A stretch of DNA of 7,854 bases, from the NCBI GenBank assembly GCA_913775005.1, contig CAJYKY010000168.1, forward strand, positions 1-7,854, in the 5' to 3' direction. This document shows, piece by piece, positions 1-7,603 of this stretch; the stretch's first letter is position 1, and each line of letters begins with the position of its first letter. A model generated the notes under the pieces. The model was not told where the DNA came from. It did not search any database and saw only the letters and a list, made by a program, of their open reading frames with translations. The position numbers and the translations under genes are program-made. Source of the stretch: an uncultured Achromobacter sp. (GTDB taxonomy: Bacteria > Pseudomonadota > Gammaproteobacteria > Burkholderiales > Burkholderiaceae_B).

Positions 1-303
1 GTGCGCAACTTCTACGAAAGCATCACGCTGGAAGTGGACCCCAAGGATGGCGAACGCCTGGCGCTGGCGCAGGAGGTCGGCTCCTTGCAGATCGCCTTGC
101 GCAGCGTGCAGGCCGATGCGGCCGGCCAGACGCAAGACAGCGACACCCGGGTGACGCGTGTCAATGACGCCACCGACATCTTCAACCTGCCGCGCGCGCA
201 ACCCGTGCAGGTGCATACGTATCGCGGTGACCGCTACCGCATGGAAGTGTTCCGTGGCGCGCCGCCCGACGATGCCGCGCCCGCCGGCGATACGCCGCAG
301 TAG
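1..303 (+). CDS. cpaB: Flp pilus assembly protein CpaB/RcpC, C-terminal part
   Basis: This is the last 100 residues of a CpaB/RcpC protein; the start lies upstream and the GTG at position 1 is simply an internal Val codon. The best evidence is the stretch ITLEVDPKDGERLALAQEVG followed by SLQIALRS, the conserved end of the RcpC core where a Val-rich strand precedes a helix of the type 'aekLalA...G.l.laLR'. A variable, acidic, Pro/Ala-rich tail follows (PPDDAAPAGD) and ends at a TAG. CpaB proteins are usually about 250-300 residues, with an N-terminal membrane anchor and a SAF domain, so roughly two thirds is missing through the window edge rather than through mutation. It acts in the periplasm with the secretin encoded next. 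The 78-base gap to the secretin start and the shared strand fit a common operon. Confidence 0.85.
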   Translation: MRNFYESITLEVDPKDGERLALAQEVGSLQIALRSVQADAAGQTQDSDTRVTRVNDATDIFNLPRAQPVQVHTYRGDRYRMEVFRGAPPDDAAPAGDTPQ

Positions 304-381
304 CGCCCGCCACCGATGCGTCCTTATCGCCAGCCGGCGGCGCCGTCCGCTTCTTTCATCGCCAATCCATTTCTTCACGCC

Positions 382-1944
382 ATGATTCACAATCCGCCCC
401 GCCCCGGCGCTGCCGATCGCCTGCCCCGGCTTTGCCTGGCCGCCCTGCTGTGCCTGCTCTGCGGCGCGCCCGCGCTGGCGGCCACGCCGGCCGCTCAGCT
501 TGCCGCCAAGGCCGCTGCCGCCGCCGCATCGCCTGCCGAACGGCCGGCCGTGGCCGTCCAGGACAGCGCCACGGCATTGCCCGCATCATTGCAGCGCGTG
601 GCGCCCACGGGCCAGATCACCTTGCATGTGCGTGAAGGCCAGCTGCTCAAGCTCAAGTCCGACGCCGCCAAGGTGCTGGTTGCCGACCCGCGCATCGCCA
701 GCTTCCAGGTGCCCTCGCCCAACAATATCTTCGTCTTCGCGCAGGCCGTCGGCACGACGACGCTGTATGCGCTGGACGCGCGCGACAACGTCATCGCCGC
801 CATCCGCGTGGTGGCCGAGCACGACCTGGCGTCGTTGCGTGAACAGATCCTGCGTTCGGTGCCGGGCGCCAACATCGAGCTTGAGCCGTCGCTGAACAAC
901 CGCATCATCGTGCGCGGCAACGTGCGCACGCCGATCGAAGCGCGTCAGATCGTCGATCAGGTCCAGGCGTATCTGGATGGCGTATCGACGGGCGGCCAAG
1001 GCGGAGGCGGCGGTGGCGGCCGAGGCGCGGGCAGCACGCGTGATGGCGTCATCAACCAGCTGAAGGTGGAACTGTCGTCGCAGATCAACATCCAGGTGCG
1101 GGTGGTGGAAGTGTCGCGCACGCTGTCGCACGAGCTGGGTTTCGATTGGGCCGCTACGCTCAATTCCAGCAGCGGTGCGTGGGGCATCATGAGCGGCGGC
1201 GCAGCCGGCGGCTTTGCGCCCGCGACTGAAACCATCAACCCGTCGCTGTTCGATTCGGTCACGGGCAAGAACTTTTCCAGCCTGATCCCGGGGCGCACCA
1301 CCTCGCGCTTTGCGGCAGGCGGCATGACCACGCGCGGCCGCTTCACGATGGGCGGCTTGATCTCGGCGCTGTCCGCCGAGGGTTTTGCCACCGTGCTGGC
1401 CGAGCCGAACCTGACGGCAATGTCGGGCGAAAGCGCGGCCTTCGCAGCGGGCGGCGAAGTGCCCATCGTGATCATCACGAACAACAACGTGCAGATCGAC
1501 TTCAAGTCCTACGGCGTGATCTTGCGCATGACGCCGACGCTGCTGTCGGCCAATCGCATCAGCCTGCACATCGCGCCCGAAGTCAGCGAGCTGACCGAAG
1601 ACGGCGCGGTAACGCTGCAAGGCATTTCGATCCCCGCGTTGAAGGTGCGTCGCGCCGATACCACCGTGGAACTGGCCAGCGGCCAGAGCTTTGCGCTGGC
1701 CGGCATGCTGCGTTCGACCCAGGCGCAGACGGTGTCTGGCGTGCCGGGCTTGAGCAGCATCCCGCTGTTCGGGCGGCTGTTCGAACACGAAGTGTCGGCC
1801 AAAGCGGAAACCGAACTCGTCATCCTGGTCACCGCCAACGTGGTCGACCCCGTTGCTCCGGGTGAACTGCAAGTGCCGGGCCAAGGGCTGTCGGGCATCG
1901 ACGACCTGCTGCCGCAACAAGCCGCCATCGGCTACCTGTACTGA
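382..1944 (+). CDS. rcpA: Flp pilus outer-membrane secretin RcpA/CpaC
   Basis: This 520-residue secretin forms the outer-membrane channel for the Flp pilus. Numbered from the ATG at 382, it has a signal peptide (about 1-33: Arg n-region, Leu/Cys-rich core, PALA then Ala at the cut site), an N-terminal pilus-formation domain (about 76-146, from GQITLHVREGQLLKL), a BON-like domain (about 148-200, NNRIIVRGNVRTPIEARQIV), a Gly-rich linker (204-218), and the secretin domain (about 223-488). Diagnostic secretin motifs are SALSAEGFATVLAEPNLTAM with GGEVPI after it, and near the end VPGLSSIPLFGRLF followed by ELVILVTANVVDP. The length fits the family. An in-frame ATG at 316 would add 22 residues ahead of the signal peptide, so 382 is preferred; neither start has a clear Shine-Dalgarno. 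It lies between cpaB and the CpaD lipoprotein gene, the usual tad order. Confidence 0.93.
   Translation: MIHNPPRPGAADRLPRLCLAALLCLLCGAPALAATPAAQLAAKAAAAAASPAERPAVAVQDSATALPASLQRVAPTGQITLHVREGQLLKLKSDAAKVLVADPRIASFQVPSPNNIFVFAQAVGTTTLYALDARDNVIAAIRVVAEHDLASLREQILRSVPGANIELEPSLNNRIIVRGNVRTPIEARQIVDQVQAYLDGVSTGGQGGGGGGGRGAGSTRDGVINQLKVELSSQINIQVRVVEVSRTLSHELGFDWAATLNSSSGAWGIMSGGAAGGFAPATETINPSLFDSVTGKNFSSLIPGRTTSRFAAGGMTTRGRFTMGGLISALSAEGFATVLAEPNLTAMSGESAAFAAGGEVPIVIITNNNVQIDFKSYGVILRMTPTLLSANRISLHIAPEVSELTEDGAVTLQGISIPALKVRRADTTVELASGQSFALAGMLRSTQAQTVSGVPGLSSIPLFGRLFEHEVSAKAETELVILVTANVVDPVAPGELQVPGQGLSGIDDLLPQQAAIGYLY
991..1032 (+). repeat. Gly-codon tract encoding an interdomain linker in RcpA
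   Basis: An in-frame run of mostly GGN codons encodes GGQGGGGGGGRGAG, between the BON-like domain and the secretin domain. It is imperfect at the DNA level (GGC, GGA and GGT mixed, with CAA and CGA interruptions). It probably serves as a flexible hinge. Tracts like this can vary in length between strains; that is inference here. Confidence 0.6.
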
Positions 1945-1964
1945 CCGCTGCCTAGAGACACGCC

Positions 1965-2657
1965 ATGCATTACGACAAGACCCCTCTTACCAAGCAGCCG
2001 TCGCCGTGGCGCCTGCTGCCGCTGGCCCTGGCGCTGCTGCTTAGCGGTTGCGGCTCGCAGCTGAACACCTTGCGCGCCCAGCGCTTCGGCTCGAACGAGC
2101 CGCCCGTCGCGCCGGCCGTTGCGCCGCGCGCCGTGGCGCTTGCCTTGCAGGCCGCGCCCGATGGGAATGGCCTGACGGCGGAATCGCTGAACGCGGCCAA
2201 CGCGCTCTTGACGCGCCAAGGGCGCATCGATACGCAGGTAATCACGCTGACGCCGTTCAACGCACGCGGCGAAGCGCTGGCCCAGCGTCTGGCTCAAGCC
2301 TTGGGCCGCAGCGGTGCGCGCAGCCCGCGCGTGGAGTCCGTGCCGCTGGACGCGCAGCGGCTGGCGCAGGCCGCCGATGCCGGTTGGGACCTGGAATTGC
2401 AGTCCGAGGCGCTGACGGTGCAGACCACCCGTTGCAGCATCGCCAAGCCCGATGACTACACCATTCACCCGTACTACGGCGTGGGCACGCTGGGTTGCGC
2501 CAACCGCGCCAACATCGCGCGCATGGTCAGCGACCCCCGCGACCTGGCGCGTCCGCGCACGCTCGAAGCCGCCGACGGCAAAGCGGCTGCCGGCGCTGTG
2601 GAGCGCTACCAGAACGGCGAAATCCGCGACCTGATCGACATCGACTTCGACAACTGA
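1965..2657 (+). CDS. cpaD: CpaD-family pilus assembly lipoprotein
   Basis: This 230-residue lipoprotein has a signal peptide ending in the lipobox LLSGC (lipidated Cys29), so it should be anchored in a membrane, most likely the outer one, beside the secretin. The C-terminal half carries the features of CpaD: a Cys at 157 (TTRCSIAKPDD), a Gly-Cys-Ala triplet at 177-179, then NRANIARMVSDPRDLARPR, which matches the family's 'GCA...N.A.MV.DP.DL' signature. The two Cys residues could form a disulfide in the mature periplasmic protein. The middle (about 85-150) resembles the region that in CpaD precedes this signature and has no catalytic motif. The start at 1965 is 20 bases after the secretin stop and puts the signal peptide in the right place; only a weak purine run (AGAGA) precedes it. 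Its stop overlaps the tadZ start by one base. The exact role is not settled for the family; the context says secretin or pilus assembly. Confidence 0.82.
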   Translation: MHYDKTPLTKQPSPWRLLPLALALLLSGCGSQLNTLRAQRFGSNEPPVAPAVAPRAVALALQAAPDGNGLTAESLNAANALLTRQGRIDTQVITLTPFNARGEALAQRLAQALGRSGARSPRVESVPLDAQRLAQAADAGWDLELQSEALTVQTTRCSIAKPDDYTIHPYYGVGTLGCANRANIARMVSDPRDLARPRTLEAADGKAAAGAVERYQNGEIRDLIDIDFDN

Positions 2658-3931
2658 TGGCCATGAGCAACACGACCTCTTCCCGCCACGCCGCGCCGTT
2701 GAATGGCCCGGCCGTCTTTGCCGCCCCGGCCGACCTGGCCGTGATTGGCGAGCAGCTTGTGCGCCTGCAACGCCCCGCTGCCGTGCTGCAAGCCGGCGGT
2801 CCCAGCGAAGCCGCCACCTGGTGCGCATCGCACGAGCTGCCCAGCGTGATGCTGGTGGACATCGGCGGCCATGCGCATCCGATTGCGGCGCTGCTGGAAC
2901 TGGCGGCGTTGACGGGACCGGCCTGCCGCATCGTGGCGTTGGGCGATCAGCACGACGTCGACCTGTACCGGCAGCTGCTGCAAGCCGGCATCTTCGACTA
3001 CCTGATCAAGCCGCCGCGCCTGGACCTGTTGACGGACACGCTGGCCCGCGCCGATGACGACGCGCCGCTTGCACAAGGCGGCAACGCGCGCGCTGGACGG
3101 TCCGCTGCCCTGGTGGGTGCGGGCGGCGGGGTGGGCGTCAGCACGTTGACGGCGTCGCTGGGGCAGTGGCTGGCGCACACGCGCCAGACGCCCACCGCGC
3201 TGGTTGACTTTGATCGTCGCAAGGGTGATCTCCCGCTGCTGCTGGGCCTGGAGGCGGATGCTGGCCTGGCCAGCCTGCTGGCCGCGCCGGAGATCGATCC
3301 GCGTTTGTTGCAACGCACGCTGATGGCGGTTGCGCAGACGCAGGCGCATGCGTCGCCGCGTCTGCAATTGCTGGCGCAGCGCCCGGGGCCGGAAATCGCG
3401 TTCGACCCGGAACGTGCGTTGGAGATCGGCGCGGCGTTGTGCCAGTGGTATTCGCTGTCGCTATGGGACCTGCCATCGCATCGGCCGGCGGGCGCCGATG
3501 ACGTGCTAGCCCATGCCGACGTTCGCGTCGTGCTGACCGAGCTGACGGTGCAAGGCGCGCGCAACACGCATCGTCTGCTGGCCGAGCTGGCGGAGCTGGG
3601 CCAGGGCGGCGTCAGCCAGCGCCTGGTGCTGGTGGCCAGCCACGCGCGTCATGCGCAGCGCCCGGCGCTGGAGCTGGCGCAGTTCGAAGACTTTGTCGGC
3701 CGTGCCGTCGACCAGCAGCTGCCCTATGCCGGCGTGGCCTTGTCGTCCAGTTTGCTGCAAGGCCCCCTGTCGGCACAGGCCGCGCCCGCGTATGCGCAAG
3801 CCGTGGCGCAGCTGGGCGCACGCGTATTGGGCCTGCCATCGGCGTCCGAGACGCAGGCGGGCGGTGTGGCGCAGCGCCTGCGCGCATGGTTGAACCGTTC
3901 GGCGCCTAGCGGCCGACCGGCACGCGCCTGA
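2657..3931 (+). CDS. tadZ: Pilus localisation ATPase-like protein TadZ/CpaE
   Basis: TadZ/CpaE is a MinD/ParA-family protein that places the Tad machine at its site in the cell. The 424 residues split into an N-terminal receiver-like domain without obvious phosphorylation chemistry (about 25-135; MLVDIGG, then GIFDYLIKPP, like the end of a response-regulator receiver) and a MinD-like domain (about 147-395). The latter has a P-loop GAGGGVGVST at 154-163, a second Asp segment ALVDFDRRKGDLPLLLGLE at 181-199, and a Walker B-like LSLWDLPSHR at 267-276. The P-loop is degenerate: aligned with KGGVGKST it reads GGGVGVST, so both lysines are gone. ATG at 2657 overlaps the upstream stop (TGATG), which suggests translational coupling; ATG at 2663, two codons on, is an equal alternative. 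Reading farther upstream in this frame only covers the cpaD gene. A Pro/Arg/Ala tail ends the protein. Confidence 0.9.
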   Translation: MAMSNTTSSRHAAPLNGPAVFAAPADLAVIGEQLVRLQRPAAVLQAGGPSEAATWCASHELPSVMLVDIGGHAHPIAALLELAALTGPACRIVALGDQHDVDLYRQLLQAGIFDYLIKPPRLDLLTDTLARADDDAPLAQGGNARAGRSAALVGAGGGVGVSTLTASLGQWLAHTRQTPTALVDFDRRKGDLPLLLGLEADAGLASLLAAPEIDPRLLQRTLMAVAQTQAHASPRLQLLAQRPGPEIAFDPERALEIGAALCQWYSLSLWDLPSHRPAGADDVLAHADVRVVLTELTVQGARNTHRLLAELAELGQGGVSQRLVLVASHARHAQRPALELAQFEDFVGRAVDQQLPYAGVALSSSLLQGPLSAQAAPAYAQAVAQLGARVLGLPSASETQAGGVAQRLRAWLNRSAPSGRPARA

Positions 3932-3961
3932 TTCTTTACGCCTTATCAAGAAGCCGACATC

Positions 3962-5524
3962 ATGCTGCCTCGCCGCAAGACCGTTACCGCCAGCCCCTCG
4001 TTCGCGCCGGCCGCCGCGCCGGCAATGGCCGTGGGGGCGCGAGAGCCCGCCCCGGGGGTGGCCTCGCTGACGCCACAGGCGACGCGCTCGACGTCAGCCT
4101 CGTCATTGCCGCTGCCTTCGCCTGCCGCCATGCCGGCGCCAGACGCCGCGACCCTGCGCGCGCCGTCCGGTGCCCCCGGCTCGCCAGCCAGCCGTCAGTC
4201 CGCAGCGATGACACCGCCACGCCAAAGCGCGACGGCTGTCAATGGCGCCGCCAGCCGCGTCAACGCAACCCCCGCCTCCAGCGCGGAAAGCAACGCCCAG
4301 CGCCGCGTGATCCGCGATGAACTGTTCACGCAAATCGATCCGCTCAAGGCCGCCGCGATGCCGCGCGACCGCTTGCAGGCGCAGATCGACGCGTTGATCC
4401 GACGCATCTGCGATGAGCAACGCTTGCAGCTGTCGGGCCAGGAAGAGGAAGTGATCTCGCGCCAGATGCTGGACGAGATGGTGGGCGTGGGCCCCATCGA
4501 ACCGCTGCTGGCCGACGACACCATCAACGACATCCTGGTCAACGGCGCGGGCCAGATCTTTGTTGAACGCTTTGGCAAGCTGGAGCGTTCGTCCATCACC
4601 TTCATCGACGAAGAACACGTCTTCAACACCGCGCAGCGCATCGCCGCCCGCGTGGGCCGGCGCATCGACGAAGCCAACCCGATGGTCGACGCACGCCTGC
4701 CGGACGGCAGCCGCGTCAACGTCATCACGCACCCCTTGGCGCTGGACGGCACCACGATCTCGATCCGTAAATTCATGCGGCGCGACCTGTCGCTGGAATC
4801 GCTGGCGCAACGCGGTGCGATGTCGGTGGAGATGGCCGCCGTGCTGCGCCACGCCATGCAGGCGCGTTTGAACATCGTGGTGTCGGGCGGAACAGGGGCG
4901 GGCAAGACGACGTTGCTGAACGCGCTGTCGCAGAACATCAGCCCCGACGAACGCATCATCACCATTGAAGATGCGGCCGAACTGCAATTGCAGCAGGAAC
5001 ACGTCATTCGCCTGGAAACTCGGCCGGAAAGCGCCGAGGGCGGCGGCCGTATCGATCAGCGTGACCTGATGAAGAACGCGCTGCGCATGCGGCCCGACCG
5101 CATCATCCTGGGCGAAGTGCGTGGCGGCGAATGCTTTGACATGCTGCAAGCGATGAACACCGGCCACGACGGATCGCTGTGCACCGTGCACGCCAACACG
5201 CCGCGCGACGCGCTGATGCGCTTGGAGAACATGGTGATGATGGCCAATATGCAGCTGCCGCTGGCCGCCATCCGCCGCCAGATCGCCAGCGCGGTGGATC
5301 TGATTGTGCAGATCGAGCGCATGCGTGATGGTGCACGCCGCGTGGTGTCCATCATGGAAATCTGCGGCATGGAAGAGGAAGTGATTCAGACGCAGGAGCT
5401 GCACGTCTTCCGTTCGCGTGCGGGTTCCACTGCCACGCAGGTGCTGGGCGAGCACATCGGCAGCGGCTTGCGCCCGAACTTCTACACCGAGAAATCCCAC
5501 CTGTTCGATCAGGACCTGGCCTAA
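3962..5524 (+). CDS. tadA: Flp pilus assembly ATPase TadA/CpaF
   Basis: This 520-residue secretion ATPase of the VirB11/GspE/CpaF superfamily powers pilus assembly from the cytoplasmic face of the inner membrane. All catalytic motifs are present: Walker A GGTGAGKTT (309-317), an Asp box ITIEDAAEL (333-341), Walker B RIILGEVRGGE (380-390, catalytic Glu at 385), and a His box GHDGSLCTVHANTP (401-414). The N-terminal part of the core (about 115-300) has the CpaF patterns MLDEMVGVGPIEPLL, DILVNG and DARLPDGSRVNV. Before it lies a long low-complexity Ala/Pro/Ser/Thr stretch (about 8-112) with no predicted fold. The ATG at 3962 is the first in frame after the tadZ stop, 30 bases downstream, with only a weak purine-rich AAGAAG before it. 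The intact motifs argue for an active enzyme. VirB11 is unlikely because TadB, TadC and TadZ neighbours are present. Confidence 0.96.
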   Translation: MLPRRKTVTASPSFAPAAAPAMAVGAREPAPGVASLTPQATRSTSASSLPLPSPAAMPAPDAATLRAPSGAPGSPASRQSAAMTPPRQSATAVNGAASRVNATPASSAESNAQRRVIRDELFTQIDPLKAAAMPRDRLQAQIDALIRRICDEQRLQLSGQEEEVISRQMLDEMVGVGPIEPLLADDTINDILVNGAGQIFVERFGKLERSSITFIDEEHVFNTAQRIAARVGRRIDEANPMVDARLPDGSRVNVITHPLALDGTTISIRKFMRRDLSLESLAQRGAMSVEMAAVLRHAMQARLNIVVSGGTGAGKTTLLNALSQNISPDERIITIEDAAELQLQQEHVIRLETRPESAEGGGRIDQRDLMKNALRMRPDRIILGEVRGGECFDMLQAMNTGHDGSLCTVHANTPRDALMRLENMVMMANMQLPLAAIRRQIASAVDLIVQIERMRDGARRVVSIMEICGMEEEVIQTQELHVFRSRAGSTATQVLGEHIGSGLRPNFYTEKSHLFDQDLA

Positions 5525-5534
5525 AGGACGCCGC

Positions 5535-5540
5535 AGGAGG
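5535..5540 (+). promoter_or_regulatory. Consensus Shine-Dalgarno AGGAGG upstream of tadB, unusually far from the start
   Basis: AGGAGG is the only perfect Shine-Dalgarno sequence seen at a gene junction in the window. It ends 21 bases before the first in-frame ATG of tadB (5562), far more than the usual 5-9. In the tadB frame no ATG, GTG or TTG occurs at normal spacing. A hairpin between the two could shorten the effective distance. Confidence 0.5.
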
Positions 5541-5553
5541 CGCACTGCGCGCC
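5539..5553 (+). promoter_or_regulatory. Possible small hairpin between Shine-Dalgarno and tadB start
   Basis: GGCGC (5539-5543) and GCGCC (5549-5553) can pair with a five-base loop ACTGC. The stem shares its first two G residues with the AGGAGG. After the stem eight bases remain before the ATG at 5562, so folding would either bring the Shine-Dalgarno close to the start or hide part of it. Short GC stems are common by chance in DNA this rich in G and C. Confidence 0.3.
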
Positions 5554-5561
5554 AACGCGGC

Positions 5562-6554
5562 ATGACAGACATGCTCGATCTATTCACCCTCCTTGTCTTC
5601 CTGCTGGTGTTCGTGGGCTTTTACGCCCTGCGCGCAAACAGCCGCCGCCAGCGGCGCGAAGACGCGATGGCGGCGCGTCTGGCCGGGCTGCGCGCGCAGA
5701 TGCAGCGCGAAGCCGGTATCGCGGCTGCCGTATTGCAAACGGCGGACTCCATCGCGCTGCCGGGTCAGCACGACCTGCTGACGGGCTGGCGCTGGCTGGG
5801 GCAACGTGCCACCCGCATCCGTGATGGCTTGCGTGCGCTGGGATGGTTGCGCACGCTGCGCCAACGCCTGCTGTTGTCGGGCGCGGTGGCGCTGGTGGGC
5901 GGACTGGCACTGGTACGCATGACGGGCACCTCGTTCGCGCTGGTGCTGCTGGCCGCGCCAGTACTGTGGGTGTGCCTGTGCGGCATGGCCTATCAGCGGG
6001 CGATGGCCAAGCATCTGGCGGCCTTGTCGCGCAGCTTGCCCGAAGCCATCGACGGCATCACGCGCATCTGCCGTTCGGGCGTGCCGCTGCACAGCGCGTT
6101 TGGCATCGCGGCGGACCACCTGCACGGCCCGCTCGCGCCCGAGCTGCGCGAAATCGAAAACTGGCTGAAGCTGGGCGTGCCGCTCAAGCAGGCGATGCAG
6201 TCGTCGGCGCTGCGCGTGCCGCTGCCGGAATACCGCTTCTTTGCCGTGATCCTGATCATCAGCCAGGAGTCCGGCGGCCGCCTGGGCGAAACGCTGGAAC
6301 GGCTGTCCTCCACGTTGCGTGCGCGCGCCGAACTGGGCATGAAGGTGCAGGCCAAGACGTCCGAAGCCCGGGCCTCCGCCAAGATCGTGGCCATGCTGGT
6401 GCCCGGCGTGCTGCTCTACATGTACATGAACTCGCCCGAAGACTTTCGCTTCATGTTCAACGACGCCGCGGGCGTCAAGGTCATGATCTACGCCGCCGTC
6501 AGCGTTGGCCTGGGTCTGTTCATCACCCATCTGATGGTCAAGCGGATTCGCTGA
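5562..6554 (+). CDS. tadB: Inner-membrane pilus platform protein TadB
   Basis: TadB is one of two GspF/PilC-like (T2SSF) platform proteins on which the TadA ATPase acts. The 330-residue protein has an N-terminal membrane segment (about 7-24), a basic cytoplasmic stretch, a hydrophobic pair (about 103-119 and 124-143), a cytoplasmic T2SSF domain (about 155-280) and two C-terminal membrane segments (about 274-289 and 306-325). The domain has the TadB patterns SRSLPEAIDGITRICRSGVP and QESGGRLGETLERLSSTLR. Length and topology are normal. The start at 5562 was chosen because it is the first start codon after the tadA stop and begins just before the first membrane segment; ATG 5571 is an alternative. 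Extending the frame upstream runs into tadA and gives an Arg-rich, unrelated sequence. It lies 37 bases after tadA and 21 bases before tadC. Confidence 0.93.
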   Translation: MTDMLDLFTLLVFLLVFVGFYALRANSRRQRREDAMAARLAGLRAQMQREAGIAAAVLQTADSIALPGQHDLLTGWRWLGQRATRIRDGLRALGWLRTLRQRLLLSGAVALVGGLALVRMTGTSFALVLLAAPVLWVCLCGMAYQRAMAKHLAALSRSLPEAIDGITRICRSGVPLHSAFGIAADHLHGPLAPELREIENWLKLGVPLKQAMQSSALRVPLPEYRFFAVILIISQESGGRLGETLERLSSTLRARAELGMKVQAKTSEARASAKIVAMLVPGVLLYMYMNSPEDFRFMFNDAAGVKVMIYAAVSVGLGLFITHLMVKRIR

Positions 6555-6575
6555 CCGGTCCTTGATACCGCCTTT

Positions 6576-7520
6576 ATGCCTTTGCTCTCCGATCCCCTCG
6601 CACCGTTGCTTCTGCTGGTGTTCATTGCCGGGCTGGCGCTTGTCGTCTGGCTGATGCGCGTGCAGGCACGCCGCAACCCGCTCTACGAACGCCTGGGCCG
6701 TTCGCCCGGCCGCAGTGCGTCGCACACCGCCATCACCATCGCGTTGGACGACAACGCGCCGCTGTCGCCGGTGTTGCAGGCGATTGCCGGTTTCGGTGCG
6801 AAGCTGGTGGGCACCGAGCAGGACAAGCGGGCGGTGGAGCGTTTGCTGGCGCAGGCGGGATGGCGGCGCGAACAGGCCAGCGGCCTGTTCATGGCAACGA
6901 AGTACGGCAGCGGTGTGCTGTGCTGCGGGCTGGCGCTGGCTCTGTTGACTTCGCCACAAAGCCGCTTCGGCCTGACGGGGCTGGCGGTCGGTCTTATCGC
7001 GCTGTTTGTCGGAACCACCTTGCCGGAAATGCTGGTCAAGGTGCGCGCCGGCCGCCGCCATGAAGCGCTGTCGCGCAGCATGCCCGACGCGTTGGACCTG
7101 ATGGTGATCTGCGCCGAGGCCGGCTTGCCGTTTCCGCGCATTCTGAAAGTGGTGGCTCGCGAACTGGCGTTCAGCGCGCCCGCCATGGCCGATGAACTGG
7201 CCTACACCAGCGCCGAACTGCAACTGCTGCCCGATCGCGCCGCCGCCCTGCGTCACCTGGCCGAGCGCACCCGCGTGCCCACGATCGAAAGCATGGTGGG
7301 GTCGCTGGTGCAGGCCGAACGCTATGGCACGCCGCTCGCACAGGCGCTGCGCACCATCGCCGAGGAAAGCCGCAGCCGCCTGATTCTTGAACTGGAAGAG
7401 AAGGCCGGCAAGCTGCCCGCGCAGCTGAGCGTCCCTTTGATGACTTTGATCCTGCCGCCGGTGGTTGCCATCGTCGCCACGCCCGCGCTGATGCGCGTTA
7501 TCCGGACCTTGATGCAATGA
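6576..7520 (+). CDS. tadC: Inner-membrane pilus platform protein TadC
   Basis: This is the second T2SSF-type platform protein, the partner of TadB. The 314 residues begin with a membrane segment (about 8-27), followed by a cytoplasmic region in which RAVERLLAQAGWR (85-97) matches the usual 'l..aG.r' lead-in of TadC. A hydrophobic pair follows (about 111-125 and 132-150), then the T2SSF domain (about 165-285) and a last membrane segment (about 286-305). Family motifs are SRSMPDALDLMVICAEAGLP and QAERYGTPLAQALRTIAEES, then EEKAGKLPAQLSVPLM. The first part of the domain resembles the same region of TadB (SRSLPEAIDGITRICRSGVP), which reflects the common origin of the pair. The ATG at 6576 has no good Shine-Dalgarno; coupling to tadB is possible. 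The protein ends normally, and its TGA overlaps a possible ATG at 7517. Confidence 0.94.
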   Translation: MPLLSDPLAPLLLLVFIAGLALVVWLMRVQARRNPLYERLGRSPGRSASHTAITIALDDNAPLSPVLQAIAGFGAKLVGTEQDKRAVERLLAQAGWRREQASGLFMATKYGSGVLCCGLALALLTSPQSRFGLTGLAVGLIALFVGTTLPEMLVKVRAGRRHEALSRSMPDALDLMVICAEAGLPFPRILKVVARELAFSAPAMADELAYTSAELQLLPDRAAALRHLAERTRVPTIESMVGSLVQAERYGTPLAQALRTIAEESRSRLILELEEKAGKLPAQLSVPLMTLILPPVVAIVATPALMRVIRTLMQ

Positions 7521-7603
7521 GCGCACCCTATTTTCCGCTGTCCACGGTTCAGCTTCCGGCCGCCCGTCTTGCGGTCGCCGCCCTTTCGAATCCCCGCCTC
7601 TCA

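Noticed and set aside
316..381. Upstream ATG for rcpA at 316
   Set aside because: It would put 22 extra residues before a signal peptide that is already complete from the ATG at 382, and has no Shine-Dalgarno.
586..1920. Long - strand open frame (444 codons) across the secretin gene
   Set aside because: It is a shadow of rcpA in GC-rich DNA; its translation is rich in Arg, His, Gln and Ala with no domain, while the + strand has clear secretin motifs.
2495..2656. Frame of tadZ extended upstream to 2495
   Set aside because: It overlaps the conserved C-terminal part of the CpaD lipoprotein and gives an Arg/Pro-rich translation without family resemblance; the TGATG junction gives a natural start.
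3932..3961. Possible terminator or promoter between tadZ and tadA
   Set aside because: The 30-base gap has no GC stem followed by a T run and no convincing -35/-10 pair.
5418..5561. Frame of tadB extended upstream to 5418
   Set aside because: It lies inside the end of tadA and the spacer, and its translation is Arg/Thr-rich and unlike TadB, which begins just before the membrane segment at 5580.
4103..5587. Long - strand open frame (494 codons) across tadA
   Set aside because: It is antisense to all the conserved ATPase motifs and has the His/Arg/Gln-rich composition of a shadow frame.
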